64,000 nucleotides of DNA, from NCBI GenBank assembly GCA_963713445.1, contig CAVQMB010000047.1, forward strand, positions 150,958 to 214,957, read 5' to 3'. Position numbers and translations under genes: made by a program. The notes under the pieces were generated by a model. It was not told where the DNA came from, made no database searches, and saw nothing but the letters and a program-made list of their open reading frames with translations. Numbering within the stretch: the first letter of the stretch is position 1; each line of letters starts with the position of its first letter. The stretch comes from CAVQMB01 sp963713445 (GTDB lineage: Bacteria > Pseudomonadota > Gammaproteobacteria > Competibacterales > Competibacteraceae). This document shows positions 1 through 9,116 of the stretch, one piece after another.

Positions 1-412
1 GCCAGGCCAAATACGGCAACAACAGCCAGCCGGCGATACTGACCTGCGCCATGAAGGCGATAATGGTTCCCAGCACCGCCAGCCACAGGACGGCGATATC
101 CAGCAGGGCCAGATCAGGCCGGTGCAGACCGAAGAACAGCCATGACCAGATACCGTTGAGAAGCAGTTGCAAGGCATACAGTGTGAAGGCGCCGGACGCC
201 TCGCTAAGGCCGGCCCGGCGCCAGATCAGCCAACCCGCGACGGCAATGCTCAGATAGAGCAACGACCAGACTGGCGCGAACAGCCAGCCTGGCGGTGTCC
301 AGGCCGGCTTGGCGAGCGCAAGGTACCACGGGCCCGGCTGAAACGCTGCGCCGGCGGCAGCGACGACCAGGCAGATCAGCACGAATACTGTCAGACTCAG
401 CGCGCCAGTCAT
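1..412 (-). CDS. TspO/MBR family membrane protein (3' end beyond window)
   Basis: Reading the minus strand from the ATG at 412 gives 137 residues that run off the left edge without a stop. The protein begins MTGALSLTVFVLICL and has five hydrophobic stretches. It carries the family hallmarks: a P-W-Y...KPAWTPPGWLFAPVW segment around residues 27-50, a QLLLNGIWSWLFFG segment around 82-95, and a final LLLPYLAW. TspO proteins are five-helix membrane proteins that bind porphyrins or sterols and tune stress and pigment responses. The gene lies downstream of phaC on the same strand, with about 60 bases between. Only the extreme C-terminus is missing. The family call is firm; the ligand here is unknown. 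Confidence 0.85.
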   Translation of the reverse strand, partial: MTGALSLTVFVLICLVVAAAGAAFQPGPWYLALAKPAWTPPGWLFAPVWSLLYLSIAVAGWLIWRRAGLSEASGAFTLYALQLLLNGIWSWLFFGLHRPDLALLDIAVLWLAVLGTIIAFMAQVSIAGWLLLPYLAW

Positions 413-471
413 AAATTCCCATCTCTCGCCAGGGTATCAGCGCAGCATGACGCTGATACCGCCAACGTGAT

Positions 472-2271
472 TCAGTCGATACGGGCCCCGGCATAACTGC
501 CGGGGGCATCCTCGATCGGATCGAGTTTGCCTTCACCGGGCAAGCGTGCTGGCACTCGTTGCTCGTCCAGCACTGTCACCCACTCCTGCCAGTTTGGCCA
601 CCAGGAGCCCTCGTGCTGCTGTGCGTGTGCAAACCACTGGTCGGGATCTTCCGGCAACTGCGGGTTGGTCCAGTAACCGTACTTGAGCTTGTCCGGATTG
701 GGCGGATTGATGACCCCGGCGATGTGCCCGGAGCCGGCCAGCACGAACCGGTTGTCACCACTCAGCAGCTGAGTGCCGGTATAGGTGGTTTTCCAGGGTG
801 CGATATGGTCTTCCCGGGTCGACAGGAAGTAGGTCGGGATGCGCACTCGCGACAGGTTGATCGGGGTGTCGTTGAGTCGGATGCCGCCGGGTTGGCTCAG
901 GCGGTTTTCCTGGTACATGGTCCGCAGGTAGAAACGGTGCATCTCGGCCGGCATACGGGTCGAGTCGGAATTCCAGTACAGCAGGTCGAACGGGAACGGC
1001 TCCTTGCCCAGCAGGTAGTTGTTAACTGCAAACGACCAGACCAGGTCGTTTGCCCGCAGCATATTGAACGTGGTGGCCATCTCGGTGCCGTCCAGAAAGC
1101 CCCGTTCCATGCGCCGGTCGAGAGCAGCGAGCTGGCCTTCATCGATAAACACGCCGAGTTCACCCGGATCGGCAAAGTCCAGTAGCGAGGTCAGGAAAGT
1201 CGCACTCTTGATTCGGGTATTGCGTTTTGCTGCCAGATAACCCAGCGTAGCGCCCAGAAGCGTGCCTCCCAGGCAGTAGCCAACAGCATTGATCGATTTC
1301 TCGCCGGTAGCCTGTTCAATCGCATCAACCGCCGCCAACACGCCATCGTTCAAATAGTCGTCAAAGCTCTTGCCGGCGTAGCTCGCGTCGGGATTGACCC
1401 AGGAGATGACAAATACCGTATGCCCCTGCTCCACAGCCCACTTGATGAACGAGTTCTTCGGACGCAGGTCGAGTATGTAATACTTGTTGATCCACGGTGG
1501 CACGATCAACAGCGGTCGCTTGAACACCGTTTCAGTGGCAGGCTGGTACTGAATGAGCTGCATCATCGGCGTCTGGTGGATCACCTCGCCCGGCGTGACG
1601 GCGATGTTCTTGCCCAGTTCGAACGCCTCGGCATCGGTCATCTTGATCCGCAGTTTGCCTCCGCCCCGCGCCAGATCATCGAGCAGGTTGCGCAAACCCT
1701 TGAGGACGCTCAAGCCGCCGGTGCGGACGAATTCGCGCTGGGCCGCCGGATTGGTCAGCAGGAAGTTGGTCGGCGCCAAGGCGTCGATAAACTGGCGGGT
1801 GAAGAATTCCACCTTATCGGCGGTGTGCTCGTCGAGGCCTTTAGCGCCGGTCAAAGTGCTGTAGATGCAGCGTGACGTCAGCAGATAGGCCTGCTTGACG
1901 AAATCGTACAGCGGATGCTCCTGCCAGAATTCGTCGCGGAAACGGGCATCGTGGCGTGCCGGCTCGATCACGGGGTCGCCACCGGTGCCCAGCATCCCGA
2001 GCCAGGCGTTGTGCCACAAACGGGTGCTATCCTGCCAGAATTGCAGTTGCTGCTCAGCCAGATGAAATGGATCCAGCAGCAGGTTGAGCTTGGCACTCGA
2101 GAATGCAGGTACCAGGCCCAGATCATCGCTGAGCGTTTCGCCCGCCTGATGCCAGCCTTTGCTGAAATTATGCGCCAGAATGCTTTTGCTGCTTTCGGAA
2201 ATGTCAGCGAGCAGCCGGGCAACCTCGGCAAGATCCAGCTGGTCAGGTTCCAGCGCTTGTGCTTGGCCCAT
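472..2271 (-). CDS. phaC: Class I poly(3-hydroxyalkanoate) synthase PhaC
   Basis: This 599-residue protein has the usual length of a class I PHA synthase, which polymerises 3-hydroxyacyl-CoA at the surface of cytoplasmic storage granules. The PhaC N-terminal domain covers about residues 60-240 and is followed by an alpha/beta-hydrolase fold. The lipase-like box GYCLGG supplies the nucleophile, Cys333. The other triad residues lie in REDHIAPW (Asp) and GSGHIAGVIN (His). A TTG start 15 bases upstream is possible, but the ATG at 2271 has a GAGG nine bases before it and is preferred. No phaA, phaB or phasin gene lies beside it, so the rest of the PHA pathway must be elsewhere. Confidence 0.95.
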   Translation of the reverse strand: MGQAQALEPDQLDLAEVARLLADISESSKSILAHNFSKGWHQAGETLSDDLGLVPAFSSAKLNLLLDPFHLAEQQLQFWQDSTRLWHNAWLGMLGTGGDPVIEPARHDARFRDEFWQEHPLYDFVKQAYLLTSRCIYSTLTGAKGLDEHTADKVEFFTRQFIDALAPTNFLLTNPAAQREFVRTGGLSVLKGLRNLLDDLARGGGKLRIKMTDAEAFELGKNIAVTPGEVIHQTPMMQLIQYQPATETVFKRPLLIVPPWINKYYILDLRPKNSFIKWAVEQGHTVFVISWVNPDASYAGKSFDDYLNDGVLAAVDAIEQATGEKSINAVGYCLGGTLLGATLGYLAAKRNTRIKSATFLTSLLDFADPGELGVFIDEGQLAALDRRMERGFLDGTEMATTFNMLRANDLVWSFAVNNYLLGKEPFPFDLLYWNSDSTRMPAEMHRFYLRTMYQENRLSQPGGIRLNDTPINLSRVRIPTYFLSTREDHIAPWKTTYTGTQLLSGDNRFVLAGSGHIAGVINPPNPDKLKYGYWTNPQLPEDPDQWFAHAQQHEGSWWPNWQEWVTVLDEQRVPARLPGEGKLDPIEDAPGSYAGARID

Positions 2272-2334
2272 AAGTTTATTCCTCAAACCCTAGAACATGA
2301 TGATGCACTGTAACTTAACGGTTTTTTTGCTGCA

Positions 2335-2364
2335 TTGCAACATTAGGCTTGGCTGTCCTATAGT
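2335..2364 (+). promoter_or_regulatory. Candidate sigma-70 promoter for the BtuF-like gene
   Basis: TTGCAA (2335-2340) and TATAGT (2359-2364) are separated by 18 bases in the 107-base gap between two divergent genes, about 30 bases before the ATG at 2394. TTGCAA is its own reverse complement and could also serve as a -35 for phaC, with a weak TAAGTT 17 bases away on the minus strand. This is pattern matching only. Confidence 0.35.
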
Positions 2365-2393
2365 CAGGCGCGATATGCACCACAGGTAACCTC

Positions 2394-3218
2394 ATGACAT
2401 CTGCCGATCTCAGGGATGCTGTCAGCACCCGGCATGAACCGGCTACCGGGCCCGTCCGCATCGTCAGTCTGGTGCCCAGCCTGACCGAGTTGCTGTTCGA
2501 CCTCGATCTCGGTGACGCAGTGGTTGGGCGCACCAGCTACTGCGTGCACCCGGCACCGGCGATCGATGCCGTGCCCAGCGTCGGCGGCACCAAGAAGATC
2601 AAGTTGCGCCGGGTGCGTGAACTGGCACCCAGCCACGTACTCCTCAACATCGATGAAAACACTCGGGACATGGCCGAGCAGTTGGCCGAGTTCGTGCCCA
2701 ACCTGGTTGTAACTCACCCCCTAACGCCTGCCGACAATATCGGCCTCTACCAGCTGCTCGGCGGCATTTTCGACCGTTATGATCAAGCTCTGTCGCTTAG
2801 CCACCATCTGGAGAGTCAGCTCGCGCGCTTGCAGGAGGTCACCTGGCGATGGCCACGTCAGCAGGTACTGTATCTGATCTGGAGAAAGCCATGGATGACG
2901 GTAAGCCGGGCAACCTACATCAGTCGAACCCTGGCCCTGGTCGGCTGGGATACGGTCCCGGTCGTGGCCACGCCGCGGTACCCGGTCATCGACCTCGATG
3001 AGGTGCTGACGACGCACCGTCCCGACCATGTACTGTTCAGCAGCGAACCGTACAGCTTCTCCTGCCGCGACATAGAGGACTTTGCCACCGCCCGGCGTTA
3101 CCCACCGGAGCGGCTGGTATCAATCGATGGCGAGATGGTCTCGTGGTACGGCAGCCGCGCCATCCCAGGGCTCGATTATCTGTACCGCTTCGCGATCAGC
3201 CGGCGTGAGCATATCTGA
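2394..3218 (+). CDS. BtuF-like helical-backbone metal/cobalamin receptor protein
   Basis: The protein has 274 residues and begins, after about 20 polar residues, with RIVSLVPSLTELLFDLDLGDAVVGRT. This is the N-terminal lobe of the TroA/BtuF substrate-binding superfamily (cobalamin or Fe-siderophore receptors). VGGTKKIKLRRVRELAPSHVL is the next typical segment. There is no signal peptide or lipobox, so as read it would stay in the cytoplasm, unlike true periplasmic BtuF. No permease or ATPase gene is adjacent. A cobamide link is attractive because a B12-dependent mutase lies at 50-52 kb, but that is inference. It is transcribed convergently with the formate dehydrogenase locus. Confidence 0.7.
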   Translation: MTSADLRDAVSTRHEPATGPVRIVSLVPSLTELLFDLDLGDAVVGRTSYCVHPAPAIDAVPSVGGTKKIKLRRVRELAPSHVLLNIDENTRDMAEQLAEFVPNLVVTHPLTPADNIGLYQLLGGIFDRYDQALSLSHHLESQLARLQEVTWRWPRQQVLYLIWRKPWMTVSRATYISRTLALVGWDTVPVVATPRYPVIDLDEVLTTHRPDHVLFSSEPYSFSCRDIEDFATARRYPPERLVSIDGEMVSWYGSRAIPGLDYLYRFAISRREHI

Positions 3219-3290
3219 CACCGGAACGCGTGGGCGGCGGACCGGTCGACCCTGCTCCAGCAGCCCCGTCGACCCGTCGGCTTGCCTGTT

Positions 3291-4352
3291 TCAGCCCGTA
3301 GGCTGAGCCCGCGGAGGCGGCGCCTTGTCCTGATCCGGTGGTGGTTCCGGTGCGGCTTGCGGCTGCACGCCCTGAGCCATTAATTCCTGGTACCACAGGC
3401 CATGGTGTTGTTTCGCCCACCGGGTATCAACCCGGCCCGTCACCATGCCGTCCAGTGCGCCCTCAGTCCCAATCGTTCCGATATAAATGTGACCCAATGC
3501 CACGGCCGTCAGCACCAATGCACAGACCACATGCACCAGCTCGGCGAGCTGCATGTCGGCGCGAGTCTGGCCCAAGATCGGGAAATCCAGTACCAGACCG
3601 CTAGCAATCAAGGCCAGCCCACCGACTAACAGCAGCCAGAACCAGCCTTTCTCGCCGCCGTTCATTCTCCCCGCCGGTGCATGCCCGCGACCCAGCAGGC
3701 CGCCCAGTCGCAGCAGCCAAACCAGATCAACGCCGGTAGGCAGATTGCGACGGAACCACTTCAGCAGTTCAAGGATCAAGCCGATGGCGAACAGTGGCCC
3801 CAGATAGTTGTGGGTTGATTTGGCCAGGCCGGCATAGGCCGCAAACGCGTCCTTGCCGATCAGAGGAATCAGCGTGCTGCGTCCGAACAGCAGGCTGAGT
3901 CCGGTCAAAGCGAGAATAATGAACAGGATCGCGGTATACCAATGCAGAAACCGGTCCAGCCCGCTCCACCGGAGCACCGTACGGTGTTCGCGGCCGCCTT
4001 CCAGACGCGACTTCCCTAATGCCACGAACACCACCACGAGCAGCACCAGCGCACCCAGCAAAATCCAGCTGCCGTAGTACATCACCGGACCTTCCCGCAA
4101 CAACCGCCAGTTCTGACCCCCATTTTGGATCAGCACATTGGCCCCCGGCCCGTGCACCGTCGTGGTACCCTCCACCCCACCACGTACCGCCTTCCAGAAA
4201 TCGGCCCGCGGGTTGTTCCAGCTCGACGCCTCGGCCTGCGCCATGGCGTTCCCACTCGGTAACAGAATGCCAAGCGACGCCGCCATCAGCAGCAAAGCCA
4301 ACCCGAACCAAACGGGCCGGCGGCAGCCACGCACCACGTTATTGTCGCTCAC
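3291..4352 (-). CDS. fdhC: Formate dehydrogenase cytochrome b556 (gamma) subunit
   Basis: This is the membrane anchor that takes electrons from the Fe-S subunit and passes them to the quinone pool. Of its 353 residues, the first 40 or so form a signal-like segment ending ...SGNAMAQ. They are followed by about 55 periplasmic residues and at least five membrane helices, near YYGSWILLGALVLL, FLHWYTAILFIIL, NYLGPLFAIGLIL, WFWLLLVGGLALI and VHVVCALVLTAVALGHIYI. His residues in the FLHWY and LGHIYIG segments fit haem ligands. I place the start at GTG 4352 because GGAGG sits six bases upstream; a TTG six bases further out overlaps that site. The C-terminus is a Pro/Gln-rich tail. It is the last gene of the operon. 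Confidence 0.88.
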   Translation of the reverse strand: MSDNNVVRGCRRPVWFGLALLLMAASLGILLPSGNAMAQAEASSWNNPRADFWKAVRGGVEGTTTVHGPGANVLIQNGGQNWRLLREGPVMYYGSWILLGALVLLVVVFVALGKSRLEGGREHRTVLRWSGLDRFLHWYTAILFIILALTGLSLLFGRSTLIPLIGKDAFAAYAGLAKSTHNYLGPLFAIGLILELLKWFRRNLPTGVDLVWLLRLGGLLGRGHAPAGRMNGGEKGWFWLLLVGGLALIASGLVLDFPILGQTRADMQLAELVHVVCALVLTAVALGHIYIGTIGTEGALDGMVTGRVDTRWAKQHHGLWYQELMAQGVQPQAAPEPPPDQDKAPPPRAQPTG

Positions 4353-4369
4353 GATCAACCTCCGGTTGC

Positions 4370-4582
4370 TCAGCGGTCAGTCTGCACGCGCTCAAGACGG
4401 TCAGCCAGCTTCTTCTGAAACGCTGGACTAGCGGACTTATCTACCAGCGGATCATGTTTGCCGGTGTATTGGCCTGGCTCATGTAGTTTGACCCCAAGCA
4501 TTTTCTCCGCCTTGTTGCAGCCCGCCAGCCCCAGGCCGGCTGCGGCCACCACGCACAGTCCGACGATTCTTAAAATTCTCAT
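4370..4582 (-). CDS. Small lipoprotein between formate dehydrogenase subunits
   Basis: The ATG at 4582, with AAGGA before it, opens a 70-residue protein. MRILRIVGLCVVAAAG is a signal peptide ending in the lipobox LAGC, so Cys22 would be lipidated. The mature part, about 49 residues, is polar and charged (KHDPLVDKSASPAFQKKLADRLERV) and has no domain I recognise. It sits between fdhB (ending at 4642) and fdhC (starting at 4352), with short gaps. Its position suggests an accessory of the periplasmic dehydrogenase or its membrane anchor; that role is inferred only from location. An upstream in-frame ATG would give a 100-residue form that hides the signal peptide and is unlikely. Confidence 0.7.
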   Translation of the reverse strand: MRILRIVGLCVVAAAGLGLAGCNKAEKMLGVKLHEPGQYTGKHDPLVDKSASPAFQKKLADRLERVQTDR

Positions 4583-4641
4583 GACATTCCTTACTTCACG
4601 TGGGCTCGGCAGCCGGCCACCGCCGACTTGCCGCGCCATTG

Positions 4642-5232
4642 TCAGGCACCGGTGCCGTAGGCCTTCTCCCATCCCCAGGTTTCGGGCCGGCTACCCCGTC
4701 GCAGCGTGCGCTTGCGGAAAATGTCGGCCACGATGTCACCGTCCCCGGCCAACAAGGCCTTGGTCGAACACATCTCGGCACACAACGGCAACTTGCCCTG
4801 GGCAATCCGGTTGGAGCCGTATTTCTCGAATTCGGCAGGTGAATTGTCAGGTTCCGGACCGCCTGCGCAGAAGGTGCACTTGTCCATCTTGCCGCGCACG
4901 CCGAAAGCCTCTTGTTCCGGATACTGCGGCGCGCCGAACGGACAGGCATAGAAACAGTAACCACAGCCGATGCATTGGTCTTTGTCATGCAGCACAATGC
5001 CTTCCGGCGTAGTGTAGAAGCAATCCACTGGGCAGACCGCCTTGCACGGTGCATCAGTACAGTGCATACAGGCCACCGAGATGGATTTCTCGCCCGGCTC
5101 GCCATCGCGCAGAGTCACAACCCGCCGGCGATTGACCCCCCAGGGCACCTCGTTGGCATTCTTGCAAGCCACCACACAGCCGTTGCACTCGATGCAGCGC
5201 TCGGCGTCACAGAGAAATTTCATTCGAGCCAT
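4642..5232 (-). CDS. fdhB: Formate dehydrogenase iron-sulfur (beta) subunit
   Basis: This 196-residue ferredoxin-like electron-transfer subunit connects FdhA to the cytochrome. Cys clusters for four [4Fe-4S] centres are visible: CDAERCIECNGCVVAC near the N-terminus, CMHCTDAPCKAVCPVDC, CIGCGYCFYACPFG, and a last group made by CTFCAGGPEPDN and CAEMC. There is no signal peptide, as expected for a subunit exported with its TAT-bearing partner. GAGGAG lies eight bases before the ATG. It starts 24 bases after the fdhA stop. It lacks the C-terminal membrane helix of E. coli FdnH, in line with the shorter FdhABC type. Confidence 0.92.
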   Translation of the reverse strand: MARMKFLCDAERCIECNGCVVACKNANEVPWGVNRRRVVTLRDGEPGEKSISVACMHCTDAPCKAVCPVDCFYTTPEGIVLHDKDQCIGCGYCFYACPFGAPQYPEQEAFGVRGKMDKCTFCAGGPEPDNSPAEFEKYGSNRIAQGKLPLCAEMCSTKALLAGDGDIVADIFRKRTLRRGSRPETWGWEKAYGTGA

Positions 5233-5255
5233 TGCTGATTCTCCTCACGCGAGCC

Positions 5256-8150
5256 TCAGGCCCGGGCAATCTTGCACAAGGTGACCTTGGATTCCTGCAT
5301 CTGGGTCACGGAATCGTAGCCGTACGTGAAGGCGGTGTTGGCCGCCTCGCCCAGGATGTACGGATCAGCGCCTTTGGGATACTTGTCACGCAGATCCTTG
5401 CCCTCGAAGTGCCCACCGAAGTGGAACGGCGTGAACACCACCCCGGGGCCGACCCGCCGCGTTATCATAGCCATCACTTTGATCTTGCCGCCCTCGGGGC
5501 TGGTCACCCATATCATGTCGCCGTCTTTGATGCCGTTATCGTTGGCATCCTTGGGATTGATCTCGGCAAACATCTGCTGCTGCAGTTCAGCCAGCCATGG
5601 ATTTGACCGCGTCTCGTCCCCACCCCCCTCGTATTCCACCAGCCGCCCACTGGTATGGATCAGCGGAAATTGCCTGGAAAAGTCCTGGGCCTGAATGGAC
5701 GCGTAGCGGGTCGGTAAGCGGTAGAAGTCCTTGCGGTCCTGATAAGTCGGATATTTACTCACCAGATCACGGCGCGGCGTGTACAGCGGCTCACGATGAA
5801 TCGGCACCGGATCCGGGAAGGTCCATACCACCGTACGCGCTTTGGCATTGCCGAACGGTGCACAGCCGTGCTTGATGGCTACCCGCTGGATACCCCCTGA
5901 GAGATCGGTTTTCCAGTTCTTGCCGGCGGCGGCCTGCTTTTCTGCGGCAGTCAGGTCATCCCACCAACCGAGCTGCTTCAACATGTCGGCAGTGAACTCG
6001 GGATATCCGTCTTCGATGCCAGAACCCTTACTCCATGAACCGTGTGCGAGCAGGCTGACCCCGTTGCGCTCGACCCCGAATCGGGCCCGGAATGTGAGGC
6101 CTCCTTCGGCCACCGTCTTACTGGTGTCGTACAGCACCGGAGTACCCGGATGCTTCAACTCGGGCGTACCCCAACTCGGCCAGGGCAGTCCGTAAAAATC
6201 ACCGTTAGCGGGTCCACCCTCGGCCTTTAGCGTGGTGGTATTGAAGGTGTGCCAGTTTTGCTGGTGCGCCTTGAGCCGCTCCGGGCTTTGGCCGGTGTAG
6301 CCGATGGTCCACATACCGCGGTTGAACTCGCGGGTGATATCCTCGATCAGCGGCTCGTCGTTGGTGACCTTGACGTGTTTGAACAGATGGTCGGCAATAC
6401 CCAGCTTCTTGGCCATCTTGTACATGATGGTATGATCGGGTAGCGACTCGAACAGCGGGTCGATCACCTTGTTGCGCCATTGTATTGAGCGATTCGACGC
6501 CGTCACCGAACCGTAGGTCTCGAACTGGCTGGCTGCTGGCAGCAGATAAACGCCGTCGGTACGGTCGTTCATCACCGCCGTCACGGTTGGGTACGGATCC
6601 ACCACCACCAGCAGATCGAGCTTGTCCATGGCCTTCTTCTCGTCCGGACCGCGCGTCTGGCTGTTGGGGGCGTGGCCCCAGAAGATCATGGCACGGACGT
6701 TGTCCCGCTGAGCGATATTCGGCTTTGCCTCGAGCACACCGTCGAACCAGCGCGACACAGGAATGCCATTGGAATTCATCGGCTTGACCTTGTCGCCGGC
6801 CCGCCCCTGCGGATCGAAGCGCCCCTGCATCCAGCCGTAGTCGACATCCCAGACCCGGCACCAGTGTTTCCAGGCCCCTTCCGAAATGCCGTAATAGCCG
6901 GGCAAGGTATGCGACAGGACACCCAGATCAGTGGCACCCTGAACGTTGTCGTGGCCGCGGAAGATGTTGGCGCCGCCGCCGGCTACGCCAATGTTGCCGA
7001 GCGCCAGTTGGAATACACAATACGCACGGGTGTTGTTGTTGCCGATGTGATGCTGGGTACCGCCCATACACCAGACCAGCGTCCCGGGCCGGTTCTTGGC
7101 CATGGTCTCGGCGGCCTGACGCATCTCCCCTTCCGGCACACCGGTAACGTTCTCAACCGTCTTCGGGTCCCACTTGGCGACTTCCTTGCGGACCTCATCC
7201 ATACCGTAGACCCGCTGCTCGATGTAGGTCTTGTCCTCCCAGCCGTTCTGGAACACGTGCCACAGCAGCCCCCAGGTGAACGGCACGTCAGTTCCCGGGC
7301 GGATACGGATATACTGGTCAGCGTGCGCAGCAGTGCGGGTCCGGCGCGGATCGACCACAATCATCTTGGCGCCGCTTTCCTTGGCCCGCAGGATATGCTG
7401 CATGGCAACCGGATGCGCTTCTGCGGCGTTGGAGCCGATGAAGATCATCGCCTTGCTGTTATGCATGTCATTGTAGGAATTGGTCATGGCACCGTAGCCC
7501 CAGGTGTTGGCGACACCAGCGACCGTGGTGGAATGACAAATGCGTGCCTGGTGGTCGACGTTGTTGGTGCCCCAGAACGCCGCGAACTTTCGGAACAGGT
7601 AAGCCTGTTCATTGTTGTGCTTGGCCGATCCCAGCCAGTACACCGAGTCGGGACCCGACTCCTTGCGGATCTTGAGCAGTTCGTCGCCGACTTCCCCGAT
7701 CGCCTGATCCCAGGAAATCCTCTTCCACTTGCCACCGATCAGCTTCATCGGATACTTGAGGCGGCGCTCGCCGATACCGTGCTCGCGTACCGACGCGCCT
7801 TTGGCACAGTGCGAACCCAGATTGAACGGATGATCAAAGGCCGGCTCCTGACCGGTCCAAACACCATTCTGTACCTCAGCGTAGATGCCGCAGCCCACCG
7901 AGCAATGGGTGCACACGCTGCGCACCTGGGTTACTGGCCCCTGACGGTCCTTGAGCGGCGTCATGACTGCCTCAGCCTTGCGCATCATGACCGGCGCGAT
8001 CATCGAAGTGACGGCGGCACCACCCATGGCAATGCTGGAGGTTCTGAGGAAATCGCGTCGGCGCAACGTCGCGCCCTTGGCGGGAGCACGGCTGCCAATC
8101 GTCGAGGAACACTGCCCGGTACTGGTTGCTGTCTTCTTGCTCAGCTTCAT
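5256..8150 (-). CDS. fdhA: Formate dehydrogenase catalytic (alpha) subunit, Cys-type molybdo/tungsto enzyme
   Basis: This 964-residue bis-MGD oxidoreductase oxidises formate to CO2 in the periplasm. The TAT signal has arginines at 30-32 (LRRRDFLRTSS) followed by a hydrophobic stretch. Cys80, Cys83, Cys87 and Cys115 (CTHCSVGC ... SHCAKG) bind a [4Fe-4S] cluster. The metal ligand is Cys205 in HQARICHSTTV, with His206 next to it, where E. coli FdnG has selenocysteine; no in-frame TGA is present. The MGD-binding C-terminal domain covers roughly the last 130 residues. The gene order TAT peptide-fdhA-fdhB-fdhC matches the cluster known from Shewanella and epsilonproteobacteria. Whether Mo or W is used cannot be told from the sequence. 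Confidence 0.95.
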   Translation of the reverse strand: MKLSKKTATSTGQCSSTIGSRAPAKGATLRRRDFLRTSSIAMGGAAVTSMIAPVMMRKAEAVMTPLKDRQGPVTQVRSVCTHCSVGCGIYAEVQNGVWTGQEPAFDHPFNLGSHCAKGASVREHGIGERRLKYPMKLIGGKWKRISWDQAIGEVGDELLKIRKESGPDSVYWLGSAKHNNEQAYLFRKFAAFWGTNNVDHQARICHSTTVAGVANTWGYGAMTNSYNDMHNSKAMIFIGSNAAEAHPVAMQHILRAKESGAKMIVVDPRRTRTAAHADQYIRIRPGTDVPFTWGLLWHVFQNGWEDKTYIEQRVYGMDEVRKEVAKWDPKTVENVTGVPEGEMRQAAETMAKNRPGTLVWCMGGTQHHIGNNNTRAYCVFQLALGNIGVAGGGANIFRGHDNVQGATDLGVLSHTLPGYYGISEGAWKHWCRVWDVDYGWMQGRFDPQGRAGDKVKPMNSNGIPVSRWFDGVLEAKPNIAQRDNVRAMIFWGHAPNSQTRGPDEKKAMDKLDLLVVVDPYPTVTAVMNDRTDGVYLLPAASQFETYGSVTASNRSIQWRNKVIDPLFESLPDHTIMYKMAKKLGIADHLFKHVKVTNDEPLIEDITREFNRGMWTIGYTGQSPERLKAHQQNWHTFNTTTLKAEGGPANGDFYGLPWPSWGTPELKHPGTPVLYDTSKTVAEGGLTFRARFGVERNGVSLLAHGSWSKGSGIEDGYPEFTADMLKQLGWWDDLTAAEKQAAAGKNWKTDLSGGIQRVAIKHGCAPFGNAKARTVVWTFPDPVPIHREPLYTPRRDLVSKYPTYQDRKDFYRLPTRYASIQAQDFSRQFPLIHTSGRLVEYEGGGDETRSNPWLAELQQQMFAEINPKDANDNGIKDGDMIWVTSPEGGKIKVMAMITRRVGPGVVFTPFHFGGHFEGKDLRDKYPKGADPYILGEAANTAFTYGYDSVTQMQESKVTLCKIARA

Positions 8151-8174
8151 CTCACACGCTCCTGAGGCGGCGAC

Positions 8175-8393
8175 TCACAGTCCCGCCGTGCGGTAATAGG
8201 CCCTGATATGCGGGGTCAGCCGATAGCCGTGATCAGGTGCTTCGGCCGGCACCGGCGCAGACGATTGGCTTTGCTCAGCAGACTTACCGGCGGCGGCGGC
8301 CGCCACAGCGGTAACCCCCACCCCCGCGAGAACGGCCCGGCGCAGAAAACCGCGGCGGCTGGTGGCGGTGTCACCCTTTGTCTGGTTGGTCAT
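8175..8393 (-). CDS. Formate dehydrogenase region TAT-target small protein
   Basis: The ATG at 8393 has AAGGAG eight bases upstream and gives a 72-residue protein; an upstream start (83 residues) has no such site. TSRRGFLRRAVLAGVGVTAVAAAAAG is a twin-arginine signal. The short tail ends GYRLTPHIRAYYRTAGL, which is the conserved end of the small TAT-target proteins encoded next to this class of formate dehydrogenase. It lies 24 bases upstream of fdhA. Its role is not established; an assembly or electron-transfer accessory is usually assumed. Confidence 0.82.
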   Translation of the reverse strand: MTNQTKGDTATSRRGFLRRAVLAGVGVTAVAAAAAGKSAEQSQSSAPVPAEAPDHGYRLTPHIRAYYRTAGL

Positions 8394-8462
8394 GAGGACA
8401 TCTCCTTTGACTCGGTGGATCGTCAACCCAACTGCGTTAGTATTGTGGCCCCACCAGCCGCC

Positions 8463-9071
8463 TCAGGCCGGCATGGCGAGGTAATGCCTTTCCAGGGCGG
8501 TGAACGCCCGGCCCAGTCGGGCCACGGCCCGGTAGAAATCCACGGCCGCGGCCTGTTCACAATCATTCCAGAACGCATCGAACCAGTTGCCCAGATGGGT
8601 GGCGAAGAAACGCTGCTGTTCAGTCCACGGCACCGCATCGTCGGTAATCATGAGTGCCATCACTTCGCACAGTGCGCTGACATGGTCCTCGGGCTCCCGG
8701 ACCTGTTCCTGGCGAGTGAAGCCGAGTTCAGCCAGATCCCGACGTAGCTCACTAAGCGGCCGGTCCATCAGGGTGCTGCCGCGATACCAGGAGCCATATG
8801 GCAGTAGCTCGCCTCGCCCCAATCCAATAAATAATCGGTGGAACTCGTCGTCCAGCGCCGTGGGTTCGGCCGTCTCTGCTGCCCGCCGCAGATCACGCCA
8901 CGCTCGGGCCAGCGCATCCTCGGGCGGCGATCGGTCCACGCCGATAGCACGCAACTGTTCCAGCAGTGCCTGCTGCGGCACCGCACGCAACAGCGCCGCC
9001 AGCAACGAATAGGTGCCGGCACGCAACAGGTCTTCGGCGCTCGGGGCGCTCACTCCAATGGGTGATTCCAT
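8463..9071 (-). CDS. TorD/DmsD-family maturation chaperone
   Basis: The product is a 202-residue, all-helical protein. The segment LDDEFHRLFIGLGRGELLPYGSWYRGSTLMDRPLSELR is the typical TorD-family core (E-x-x-R/H-LF.G ... P..S.Y). Family members bind TAT signal peptides and help load the molybdenum cofactor before export, so FdhA is the expected client. It lies between the Fe-S protein gene and the TAT-target gene on the same strand. The ribosome site before the ATG at 9071 is weak (GGACAAAG). Confidence 0.85.
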   Translation of the reverse strand: MESPIGVSAPSAEDLLRAGTYSLLAALLRAVPQQALLEQLRAIGVDRSPPEDALARAWRDLRRAAETAEPTALDDEFHRLFIGLGRGELLPYGSWYRGSTLMDRPLSELRRDLAELGFTRQEQVREPEDHVSALCEVMALMITDDAVPWTEQQRFFATHLGNWFDAFWNDCEQAAAVDFYRAVARLGRAFTALERHYLAMPA

Positions 9072-9116
9072 GGTGCTTTGTCCATCATCCGATCCTTTGT
9101 CCGACTGGTATGTCGT

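Noticed and set aside
204..536. 110-codon minus-strand frame overlapping the TspO and phaC ends
   Set aside because: It is out of frame with both genes; the TspO frame from 412 explains the DNA.
7530..7560. Selenocysteine in FdhA
   Set aside because: The position corresponding to Sec is an ordinary Cys codon (Cys205) and no in-frame TGA exists.
6672..8165. 497-codon plus-strand frame opposite fdhA
   Set aside because: It is antisense to a strongly conserved enzyme and has no recognisable domain; long antisense frames are common in GC-rich genes.
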